From PVC group bacterium (lineage in GTDB: Bacteria > Verrucomicrobiota > Kiritimatiellia > CAIKKV01 > CAITUY01): a DNA stretch of 33,804 nt. The first letter of the stretch is position 1, and each line of letters begins with the position of its first letter. The notes beneath the pieces are model-generated. The model searched no databases. It had not been told where the DNA came from and saw nothing but the letters and a program-made list of their open reading frames with translations. Position numbers and translations under genes: made by a program. Location of the stretch: assembly GCA_945870225.1 (NCBI GenBank), contig CAMBRF010000024.1:1-33804 (forward strand). The letters are read 5' to 3'. Below, piece by piece: positions 1 to 6,756 of this stretch.

Positions 1-981
1 AGCAGCACCTTTACCCTGCAGGCCACCAGCGCCGAATCGAATGTGGCGAGTATCGCCTCTTATCTGGGCCTGCCGGTCAAGATCCTCACCACCTTCGTCA
101 AGGGCAGCCCGGTCGCCCAGATCATCAAGGATAACCTGGCCAGCCGGCATATGATGGTTGAGGCGGCGGAAGTCGAACAGGGCGGCCCCTGGGGCTATCG
201 GCACCAGATCAACATCGCCGACAGCGGCTGCGGCGCCCGTGGACCCCGCGTGTGGAACGACCGTGCCGGGGAAGTCGGCCGTACATTGAACGTCAAGGAT
301 TTCGATCTCGACCGCCTCTTCGCCAAGGAGGGCGTTCAGATCGTGCATCTGTCGGGCCTCGTGGGCGCGTTGTCGCCGGAAACCGGCAATTTTTGTCTCG
401 AACTGGCCCGGGCCGCCAAGAAACATGGGACCCGCATCGCCTTCGACCTGAACTACCGGGCCTCCTTCTGGAAAAACCGGGAGAAGGAACTCCGCGGCAT
501 CTTCACGGAAATTGCGAGCGTGGCCGACATCCTTGTGGGGAACGAGGAGGACTTCCAGCTGTGTCTGGGCATTGAAGGGCCTGAAGCGGGCGGGAAAGGC
601 CTGGCGGCCAAGATAGACGGGTTCAAGGGCATGATTGAGCGGGCGAAGAAAGCCTTCCCGAATGCCTCCGTCTTCGCCACGACCCTGCGCGAAGTAGTCA
701 GCACGCAAGAACACCTCTGGGGCGCGGTCATGGCGGCCGGCAATAGCTGGCATGTGGTGGAACCGCGCTCAATCGGGGTTCTGGACCGGATCGGCGGCGG
801 GGATGGTTTTGTCGGCGGCATGCTGTATGCCATCCTGAAGGGCTGGGAACCGGAGAAGTGGATCCAATTCGGCTGGGCCAGCGGGGCCCTGGCCACCACC
901 TTGCTCACCGACTACGGTCAGCCTGCCGATGAAGAGCAAATCTGGAGCATTTGGCAGGGGAATGCCCGCGTCAAACGCTGA
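1..981 (+). CDS. PfkB-family sugar kinase (2-keto-3-deoxygluconate kinase-like), 5' truncated
   Basis: Reading frame 1 is open from the first base, so the gene starts outside the window; 326 residues are visible. The internal GTG at 43 is not the start, because recognisable family sequence (TFTLQAT, then ESNVASIASYLGLP) precedes and spans it. This corresponds to the GGxxxNVAxxLAxLG substrate-binding segment near the N-terminus of ribokinase/KDG kinases. Further on come a DLNYR segment (KDG-kinase style DxNxR) and, near the C-terminus, DRIGGGDGFVGG, a variant of the PfkB GAGD motif whose Asp is the catalytic base. Members phosphorylate sugars or sugar acids with ATP in the cytoplasm. KDG kinase is the closest resemblance, but substrate cannot be fixed from sequence. 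It is convergent with dnaN. Confidence 0.88.
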   Translation, partial: SSTFTLQATSAESNVASIASYLGLPVKILTTFVKGSPVAQIIKDNLASRHMMVEAAEVEQGGPWGYRHQINIADSGCGARGPRVWNDRAGEVGRTLNVKDFDLDRLFAKEGVQIVHLSGLVGALSPETGNFCLELARAAKKHGTRIAFDLNYRASFWKNREKELRGIFTEIASVADILVGNEEDFQLCLGIEGPEAGGKGLAAKIDGFKGMIERAKKAFPNASVFATTLREVVSTQEHLWGAVMAAGNSWHVVEPRSIGVLDRIGGGDGFVGGMLYAILKGWEPEKWIQFGWASGALATTLLTDYGQPADEEQIWSIWQGNARVKR

Positions 982-995
982 GCCACACCGAAGAA

Positions 996-1018
996 CCCGG
1001 CCCGCCGATAGGGCCGGG
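996..1018. terminator. Shared hairpin terminator between kinase gene and dnaN
   Basis: A perfect 8-bp stem CCCGGCCC / GGGCCGGG with loop GCCGATA lies 14 nt after the kinase stop and 18 nt after the dnaN stop. On the minus strand it is followed by TTCTTC, a weak U-rich tail, and there is no real T-tract on the plus strand. The convergent position suggests a bidirectional terminator. Confidence 0.6.
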
Positions 1019-1036
1019 ATTCGCCGACCTGCCTGA

Positions 1037-2131
1037 TCAGCCGACCCGCATGGGCATCAGGACGTAGATGAACGGCACATCGCACTTGATGACGCCCGGA
1101 CTCAACTCATCCGTCATCTCGACGAATATCTCGTCGGTCATCAGGTTACGCAACGGTTCCATGATGTAATCGGGATTGAACGCGACGACCATCTCCTTGC
1201 CCATGTACTTGATGGGAACCGTCTCATGCGCTTCGCCGATATCCGGGGACTGTGCGCTGATTTTCAGCTTGTTCTTCCCGAATGTCAGCTTGATCGAACT
1301 AGCCTTGTCGCTGGTCAGCAACGCCACACGCTTCAATGCGGCCAGGAAGGCTTCCCTCTCGATCGGAATACGGTGTTCGCACTGACCCGGAATGACCTGC
1401 TTGAAGTTCGGATACGTCCCTTCGATCAACTTGGTGATCAACAGCACATCATTAACCTCAAAACCCGCCTGGTTCTTGGTCATGTGGATCTTGACCGTCC
1501 CTTCATCCTTCAGAACGCGCAGCAGTTCATTAACCGCCTTCGTCGGGATGATGGCTTCACTTTCAGATTCCTTTGGAAACTCCATTTCATGCTCGGTCAG
1601 GGCCAACCGTCGGCCGTCCGTGGCCACCAGCGTCATTTTATTACCCTTGAAGCTGACATAGGTGCCATTCAGGATAAAACGCGTCTCGTCATTTGAAGCC
1701 GCATAGAAGGTTTTCTGCAGCATCTCTTTCAGAACCTTCTGGTCCACCGTAAAGGTTGTGCCGCCATCATACTTCGGAATCGCCGGGAATTCATCCTCGG
1801 GCAATCCGAGAATCTTAAAGAACGATGCGCCACAACTGATTGAAGCGGAATTCTTTTCATCCACTTCAATCTCGATGTTGTCCGCGGGAAGTTCACGGAT
1901 AATGCTCAATAACCGGCGGGCGGGAAGGGTGGTGGCCCCGCCTTTTGAGATCTTGGCTTCCACGGCACATCGCATGGTTACTTCCAGATCCGTGGTCGTC
2001 ATCCATAATTTTTCATCCTGAGCCTGAAACAGGACATTCGAGAGAACAGGCAGGGTCGGACGCACGTTGACCACACCGTGAACCATCTGCAAGCCGGACA
2101 TTACGGCGTCTTTACTGATGACGATTTTCAT
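1037..2131 (-). CDS. dnaN: DNA polymerase III subunit beta (sliding clamp)
   Basis: 364 residues, normal length for the beta clamp, which forms a dimeric ring holding replicative polymerase on DNA. Recognisable clamp segments include NVRPTLPVLSNVLF near residue 22-35, VATDGRRLAL near 170, LIEGTYPNFKQVIP, and the C-terminal VLMPMRVG, the typical MPMR ending. The ATG at 2131 has a good ribosome binding site (CAGGAG, 6-nt spacing). It follows dnaA on the same strand across a 245-bp gap, the classic dnaA-dnaN order. No residue or length anomaly was seen. Confidence 0.98.
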   Translation of the reverse strand: MKIVISKDAVMSGLQMVHGVVNVRPTLPVLSNVLFQAQDEKLWMTTTDLEVTMRCAVEAKISKGGATTLPARRLLSIIRELPADNIEIEVDEKNSASISCGASFFKILGLPEDEFPAIPKYDGGTTFTVDQKVLKEMLQKTFYAASNDETRFILNGTYVSFKGNKMTLVATDGRRLALTEHEMEFPKESESEAIIPTKAVNELLRVLKDEGTVKIHMTKNQAGFEVNDVLLITKLIEGTYPNFKQVIPGQCEHRIPIEREAFLAALKRVALLTSDKASSIKLTFGKNKLKISAQSPDIGEAHETVPIKYMGKEMVVAFNPDYIMEPLRNLMTDEIFVEMTDELSPGVIKCDVPFIYVLMPMRVG

Positions 2132-2208
2132 GACTACTCCTGCGATATGTGAACAATCCGAATACTGATACTTATTCTTTATTCTTAAGTCTTAACACTA
2201 ATATGGTC

Positions 2209-2217
2209 TGTTGATAA
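2209..2217 (-). promoter_or_regulatory. DnaA box (TTATCAACA)
   Basis: Plus strand reads TGTTGATAA, the reverse complement of TTATCAACA. It lies at the dnaA-side edge of the AT-rich stretch, in inverted orientation to the box at 2362. Confidence 0.6.
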
Positions 2218-2361
2218 CCGCAACAACTCCCGAAAATACAGGAAACATTGGAGAGAAGGCCTCGAAACGACCCTCACGCCCTGTTGATGATCCCCCTCAA
2301 CAACCCGGCAATAACATTCAATAACTCGCTCTCGATCAGGTTTGAACATAATATCTGCAGG

Positions 2362-2370
2362 TTATCAACA
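2362..2370 (+). promoter_or_regulatory. DnaA box (TTATCAACA)
   Basis: Exact TTATCAACA seven bases beyond the dnaA stop codon, identical in sequence to the box on the other strand at 2209-2217. Confidence 0.6.
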
Positions 2371-2376
2371 CGCTTG

Positions 2377-3750
2377 TCAACTTTTCTTCTCAAGCTGACG
2401 GGTCAGGTGGGAGACGCTCTGGCGGAGGTCGGCATCCTCCCTCATTTTGCTCTCCACGAGATTGTAGGCATGCAGGATCGTGGCATGCGTTTTCCCGAAA
2501 GCCCCTCCGATTTCCGGCAGCGAGGCGGACGTGAGCGCGCGGCACAAATACATGGCCACCTGACGGGGACCCGTGATGGCGGCAGGCCGCCGCTTGCTCG
2601 TCATATCCACCAGTCGGATGTCGTAATGGTCCGCCACCGTCTTCATGATGTGCTCGAACGTCAGGGCTTCCTGCTTTTCCGTGTCAATGGTATCGCGCAG
2701 CAGGCTCTCCAGATCATGGACGGTGACCGGGCGACCGATGAGTGAGGCATAGGACGTGGCGCGGATCAGGGCGCCTTCCAGACGGCGAATGTTGGAACGG
2801 ATCGACTTGGCGATGAAAAGAAGGACCTCGTCCGACAGGTTGAGCCCGCCTTGCGCCTGCTTGTTTCGCAGGATGGCAATGCGGGTTTCCAGATCGGGCG
2901 GCTGCATTTCCGTCACCAGTCCCCACTCGAAGCGGGACACGAGGCGTTGCTCCAGCCCGTGGATTTCGCTGGCTGGCCGGTCGCTGGTCATCACGATCTG
3001 CTTGTGCGCGTCGAAGAGGACGTTGAAGGTATGGAAAAACTCCTCCTGCATCCGCTCCTTACCCGCCAGAAAGTGAATATCATCGATCAGGAGCAGATCG
3101 ACCCCGCGGTATTTCTTGCGAAACTGAACCAGGGATTTGGTGGTCAGGGCGTCGATGTACTCGTTCGTAAAGGTCTCGGAAGAGAGGTAGACGATCTTGG
3201 CGTTCGAGTTCCGCATGACGTGATGCCCGATCGCCTGCATGAGGTGCGTCTTGCCCAGACCCACGCCGCCGTACATGAACAGCGGATTATAGGCCCGGGC
3301 CGGCGACTGGGCGACCGCCAGGGCGGCGGCGTGACCGAAGTTGTTGGAGGGGCCGACGATAAAATCGTTAAACGTGAATTTCGGATTCAGCAGGGGATCC
3401 GCCATCATCTTGCGCGTCAGCGGCGCGTGAGTCTTGGCGGCCGGCTTGGCGTCCTCTTCCTCCGCCGGCACGTCCACGGGGGCCGTACCCGGTGTTTTAC
3501 CTATTGCAAATTCAATGGTCGGAGCGGCATCGCCCGCCACCGACGCCACCGCAGTCTGGATCAGCGGCAGATAATTGTCTTCCAGCCACGTCTGATAAAA
3601 GTTGTTGTCCACCGCCAGCGTGAGCTTGCCATTGACGAGCGATTGGGGCTCAATGACCGCAATCCAACGGGAGTACACATCGTGGTGCAATCGTTTTTTT
3701 AGATGCGCGCAGGCGGCGCGCCACAAAGCAGGAGCATTTATTTCCGTCAC
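2377..3750 (-). CDS. dnaA: Chromosomal replication initiator protein DnaA
   Basis: 457 residues from the chosen GTG at 3750, which has AGAGG about 5 nt upstream. A TTG at 3765 is in frame five codons earlier but lacks a comparable site. The order is standard: an N-terminal domain (about 1-85), a short acidic/Ala-rich linker, an AAA+ domain with Walker A GGVGLGKTHL and Walker B LLLIDDIHFLAGK, then the C-terminal helix-turn-helix that binds DnaA boxes. Odd point: where most DnaA proteins have RDHTT or KDHTT in the recognition helix region, this one reads GKTHATILHA, so the usual Asp is absent. It initiates replication at oriC and may autoregulate through the box-like sites upstream. Confidence 0.97.
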   Translation of the reverse strand: MTEINAPALWRAACAHLKKRLHHDVYSRWIAVIEPQSLVNGKLTLAVDNNFYQTWLEDNYLPLIQTAVASVAGDAAPTIEFAIGKTPGTAPVDVPAEEEDAKPAAKTHAPLTRKMMADPLLNPKFTFNDFIVGPSNNFGHAAALAVAQSPARAYNPLFMYGGVGLGKTHLMQAIGHHVMRNSNAKIVYLSSETFTNEYIDALTTKSLVQFRKKYRGVDLLLIDDIHFLAGKERMQEEFFHTFNVLFDAHKQIVMTSDRPASEIHGLEQRLVSRFEWGLVTEMQPPDLETRIAILRNKQAQGGLNLSDEVLLFIAKSIRSNIRRLEGALIRATSYASLIGRPVTVHDLESLLRDTIDTEKQEALTFEHIMKTVADHYDIRLVDMTSKRRPAAITGPRQVAMYLCRALTSASLPEIGGAFGKTHATILHAYNLVESKMREDADLRQSVSHLTRQLEKKS

Positions 3751-4189
3751 GAAAACCTCTCTCAATAAAAGCGCCTGGTGCCAAACCCGGTGCGCCTATT
3801 ATTGCCTCGCAAAATGACCTCACAAAAAAATATACCGGTTATCAAAGCCGGTAGTCACACCAAACCAAGCAGTTACGGCTCCCCGGAGCCCTTCGACAGG
3901 GGGTTATTAACAGGTTGTTAACACCCCTGCAGGGCTCTCTCTCGTACCTGCTGAGGCAGGACAATAGGCAAGAAGAAAAGGGCGGGCAAGGCAATTCCGA
4001 ACATTTCATTCACTTTTTTTTTGAGGCACGATACATTGTGGTTTCTTCGTCATCACACACAAGCCGTGGTATGTTTGCCGCGAGAAGAAAAGTGAACCTG
4101 AGTCGTGTGAAAAGTCGGTTTGTGAGAATAGGGTGAGCGGATTGTGGCGGGCATGTTTGTAACCCCTTTGTTTTGAGGAGTATGCAGGA
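3751..4189. other. Divergent intergenic region upstream of dnaA: promoters and possible second DnaA-box cluster
   Basis: 439 bp with no convincing gene, between divergent dnaA and the M24 peptidase gene. It contains box-like 9-mers TTATCAAAG (3839-3847), TTATTAACA (3904-3912) and TTGTTAACA (3915-3923), the last two spaced 11 bp apart, roughly one helical turn. A hairpin TACCGG / CCGGTA (3833-3838 / 3848-3853) surrounds the first. A T8 run lies near 4016. Promoters for both flanking genes must be here, but I could not fix clear -35/-10 pairs. It may be DnaA autoregulatory sequence or the second half of a bipartite origin. Confidence 0.45.
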
Positions 4190-5314
4190 ATGAAGAAGTT
4201 AACAGGGTCGAGGCTGATGGTGGGAATACCCAATATTTGCGCGGATATTCTCTATGTTTCGCGCTTTAAAGCGGCGGATCCCGTTGTCTTTCTGCAGCAC
4301 GGACGGGATAAATATCTGGTCGTGTCGCGCATGGAAACGGGACGCGCGCGCGCGGCCAACCCGGCATTGAAAATTCTAACGCCGGACGAACTGGGATTGG
4401 ATCGGAAGCGGCGCTGGCAGGTGTCGCATTGGGCGGCCGCGCTGTTGAAAAAAACGGGTGTGGGCAAGGTTGATGTGGCGGGCACGTTCCCGCTGGGTGT
4501 GGCGCGCGAACTCGAGAAGCAGGGCCTGCGGGTGAGGCTTGCCCAAGAGGAGCTGTGTCCGGAACGCGTGGTGAAAACGGCGGGGGAGATCGTCCATATC
4601 CGGCACGCGCAGCGGGCGGCGGTGAAAGCCCTGCACGGGGCCTGCGCCCTGCTGGAGCAGGCCCGCGTGGATGCGCGAGGCGTTCTGAGAGAGGGCCGGC
4701 AGGTGCTGACCTCCGAACGCGTGCGGCAGGTCATCAACCGGATCCTGCTGGATGAGAATTGCTCGGGCGGGGAACCGATTGTCGCCGGCGGTCCGTTGTC
4801 GGCGAATCCGCACTGGATCGGGCATGGCCCCCTGAAAGCCGGCGAACCGATCGTGATGGATATTTTCCCGCAGAGCCTTGAAACGGGATATTGGGGCGAC
4901 CTGACGCGCACCGTGGTAAAAGGGGCGCCGAGCCCGGCCCTGGTGCGAATGTACCAGGCCGTGAAAAAAGCCCAGGCGGAGGCGCTGGCCTCGGTGCGAG
5001 CCGGGGTGCGAGGGGTGTCGATCCATCAGGGCGTGATCGATCGGTTCACGGAGCTGGGATTCGAATCCAGCGTGACGAAGGGCGTGCCGGAAGGCTTTAT
5101 TCATGGAACCGGACACGGCGTGGGTCTGGAAATTCACGAGGCACCTTCCCTGGGGTTTGGCGGGGCGATCCTGCGCGTGGGACAGGTGGTGACGATCGAG
5201 CCCGGACTCTACTACGCCGAAGTGGGGGGCATTCGGATCGAGGATACGGTGGTCGTTACCCGTGAGGGGTTTGAATTCCTGGCGACCTGTCCGAAGCAGT
5301 TGACGATCAGGTGA
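4190..5314 (+). CDS. M24 family metallopeptidase (Xaa-Pro aminopeptidase-like)
   Basis: 374 residues, soluble, no signal peptide. An N-terminal creatinase-like domain (about 1-135) precedes a pita-bread catalytic domain with the five expected metal ligands: Asp224 (MDIFP), Asp237 (GDLTRT), His309 (GTGHGVGLEIHE), Glu337 (TIEPGLYY) and Glu351 (GGIRIEDT). These enzymes use two metal ions to remove the N-terminal residue from peptides with proline second (Xaa-Pro or Xaa-Pro dipeptide specificity). ATG at 4190 is preceded by GAGGAG about 10 nt upstream. dapB follows 73 nt downstream on the same strand and may be co-transcribed. Exact specificity (PepP versus PepQ) is undetermined. Confidence 0.9.
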   Translation: MKKLTGSRLMVGIPNICADILYVSRFKAADPVVFLQHGRDKYLVVSRMETGRARAANPALKILTPDELGLDRKRRWQVSHWAAALLKKTGVGKVDVAGTFPLGVARELEKQGLRVRLAQEELCPERVVKTAGEIVHIRHAQRAAVKALHGACALLEQARVDARGVLREGRQVLTSERVRQVINRILLDENCSGGEPIVAGGPLSANPHWIGHGPLKAGEPIVMDIFPQSLETGYWGDLTRTVVKGAPSPALVRMYQAVKKAQAEALASVRAGVRGVSIHQGVIDRFTELGFESSVTKGVPEGFIHGTGHGVGLEIHEAPSLGFGGAILRVGQVVTIEPGLYYAEVGGIRIEDTVVVTREGFEFLATCPKQLTIR

Positions 5315-5387
5315 GCACTGGCCTATTGTTCCCCTCATTCCCTGCTCGTCAGGAACCGGGGCCGGGGGATTTATAAAGGACACGACT

Positions 5388-6194
5388 ATGATCAGGATAG
5401 CGATTGTTGGCGCGGCGGGTCGAATGGGTCAGGCGTTGGTGCGGTGTTCTCGGATGATGCCGGACCTTCAGGTGGTGGCGGCCGTCGATGCGGCCACATG
5501 CCCTCTGTGCGGCAAGGACGCCGGCCTCATTGCCGGGGTCGGTGATATCGGCATCACCATCTCGCATGATCTGCCGGCCGCCGTAAAGGCCGCCGATGTG
5601 CTGATCGACTTCAGCTTTCACGAGAACGTTCCGCTCACCATCAAACTGGCCGCCGAGCAGCGCAAGGCCGTGATCATCGGCACTACCGGGCTTAATCCGG
5701 ATGAACGGGCCGCCGTGGACCAGGGTGCCCGCATGATTCCCATCGTGTGGGCCCCGAACATGAGTCTGGGTGTCAACATGCTCTTCTCGCTCGTGCAGCA
5801 GGCCGCCAAGGCGCTCGGTTTGGATTACGATGTCGAGATCACCGAGGCCCATCACCGGTACAAGAAGGATGCCCCGAGCGGAACGGCGCTGCGGCTGGGC
5901 GAAAATGTGGCGGAGGGGCGTGGACAGAATTTCCGGGATGTGGCGATCTACGGTCGCGAAGGGCTGGGTGGTGAACGGCCCAGGGGCCAGATTGGCATCC
6001 ATGCACTGCGGGCCGCGGATATTATCGGCGACCATACGGTGCTGTTTGCCACGGATGGCGAACGGGTGGAGATCAGCCACCGCGCCACCAGCCGCGATGC
6101 GTTTGCCAAGGGCGCGCTCCGCGCCGCCCAGTGGGCCGGCGGACGGGCGCCCGGCCTGTACGACATGCAGGACGTTCTGGGTCTGAAAAAGTAG
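5388..6194 (+). CDS. dapB: 4-hydroxy-tetrahydrodipicolinate reductase
   Basis: 268 residues, usual length. It catalyses the NAD(P)H-dependent reduction step of the diaminopimelate/lysine pathway in the cytoplasm. Visible signatures are the Rossmann start IAIVGAAGRMGQ (residues 3-14), the GTTG loop (IIGTTGLN), APNMSLGVN, and the active-site stretch EAHHRYKKDAPSGTA around residues 153-167, with the catalytic His and Lys and the PSGTA substrate loop. ATG 5388 has AAAGGA eight bases upstream. It is followed after 2 nt by folK, so the two are almost certainly cotranscribed. Confidence 0.97.
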   Translation: MIRIAIVGAAGRMGQALVRCSRMMPDLQVVAAVDAATCPLCGKDAGLIAGVGDIGITISHDLPAAVKAADVLIDFSFHENVPLTIKLAAEQRKAVIIGTTGLNPDERAAVDQGARMIPIVWAPNMSLGVNMLFSLVQQAAKALGLDYDVEITEAHHRYKKDAPSGTALRLGENVAEGRGQNFRDVAIYGREGLGGERPRGQIGIHALRAADIIGDHTVLFATDGERVEISHRATSRDAFAKGALRAAQWAGGRAPGLYDMQDVLGLKK

Positions 6195-6196
6195 TT

Positions 6197-6715
6197 ATGG
6201 AAATCGGCCTCAGTCTGGGTTCCAATCTCGGTGATCGCCTGGTGCATCTGCGCCGGGCGGCGCAACGGATTGCGGCCCTGCCGGGTGTCCGCATCGTTGC
6301 CGCGGCCCCGGTTTATGAAACCGAACCGGTCGGCGTACAGCCGGTCCATGCCGACCTGAAGTATCTCAACACCATTCTGATTGTCGAGGGTCCGGAGGAT
6401 CTGGACACGCTGTCTGAGTCCCTGCATGCCATCGAGACGGATCTGGGACGCCGGCGCAGCGCGGATCGCCAGGCCCCGCGCACGATCGACATCGATGTGA
6501 TTTACGCCGGGGGAGTGCGCCGGCGGGATGGCAAGCTGGACCTGCCGCATCCCCGCTGGGCGGAGCGCCGCTTCGTGCTTCAGCCCCTCGCGGACGTCCG
6601 GCCCGATCTGATCCTGCCGGATGGCGGCCGTACGGTGGCGGACCAGCTTGTCCGCCTCCCTGCCGATGAAGGCGTGGTATGTTGGGCCAAAGACTGGCTG
6701 TTGCCCCAAACCTGA
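6197..6715 (+). CDS. folK: 2-amino-4-hydroxy-6-hydroxymethyldihydropteridine diphosphokinase (HPPK)
   Basis: 172 residues from ATG 6197, 2 nt after the dapB stop. An upstream in-frame start inside dapB is not supported because the family motif LSLGSNLGDR begins at residue 4 of this start. HPPK transfers pyrophosphate from ATP to hydroxymethyl-dihydropterin in folate synthesis. Other signatures are the VYETEPVG loop, the RTIDIDVIY motif with paired Asp residues that bind magnesium, and LPHPRWAERRFVLQPLADV. Codon use looks like its neighbours. Confidence 0.96.
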   Translation: MEIGLSLGSNLGDRLVHLRRAAQRIAALPGVRIVAAAPVYETEPVGVQPVHADLKYLNTILIVEGPEDLDTLSESLHAIETDLGRRRSADRQAPRTIDIDVIYAGGVRRRDGKLDLPHPRWAERRFVLQPLADVRPDLILPDGGRTVADQLVRLPADEGVVCWAKDWLLPQT

Positions 6716-6716
6716 T

Positions 6717-6735
6717 GGCGCGCCTGGTGCGCGCC
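6717..6735 (+). repeat. GC hairpin at folK stop, same stem as the dispersed repeat
   Basis: Perfect 7-bp stem GGCGCGC / GCGCGCC with loop CTGGT, beginning 1 nt after the folK TGA. The stem is identical to that of the copies at 8641, 12366 and 29246, but the loop differs and the GGGAG leader is missing. It ends before the strong GH20 ribosome binding site (AAGGAGG at ~6743), so it could dampen readthrough or protect the upstream mRNA end. Confidence 0.55.
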
Positions 6736-6756
6736 GTTGAATAAGGAGGATGCTGG

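Larger units (their letters stand above)
2132..2376. other. Probable chromosomal replication origin (oriC) between dnaA and dnaN
   Basis: Non-coding 245 bp. Positions ~2156-2208 are markedly AT-rich (roughly a quarter G+C against ~60% around it), as expected for a DNA-unwinding element. Two exact 9-mers TTATCAACA, one base from the E. coli box TTATCCACA, flank the region: 2362-2370 on the plus strand and 2209-2217 on the minus strand. This site also holds the dnaN ribosome binding site and perhaps a dnaN promoter. Origins beside dnaA or between dnaA and dnaN are common in bacteria. Only two exact boxes are seen, so the assignment stays probable; a cumulative GC-skew minimum here would support it. 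Confidence 0.62.

Noticed and set aside
43-981. Taking GTG 43 as the true start of the sugar kinase
   Set aside because: The frame is open to base 1 and conserved PfkB N-terminal sequence lies before and across that codon, so the gene is cut by the window edge.
2248-3817. Long plus-strand ORFs antisense to dnaA (up to 283 codons)
   Set aside because: They are shadows of dnaA in high-GC sequence, with Arg/Gly/His-rich composition, no motif and no ribosome binding site; dnaA explains the region.
3915-4136. Small ORFs (73-75 codons, both strands) between dnaA and the M24 gene
   Set aside because: No ribosome binding site, no similarity that I recognise, and they overlap probable regulatory sequence.
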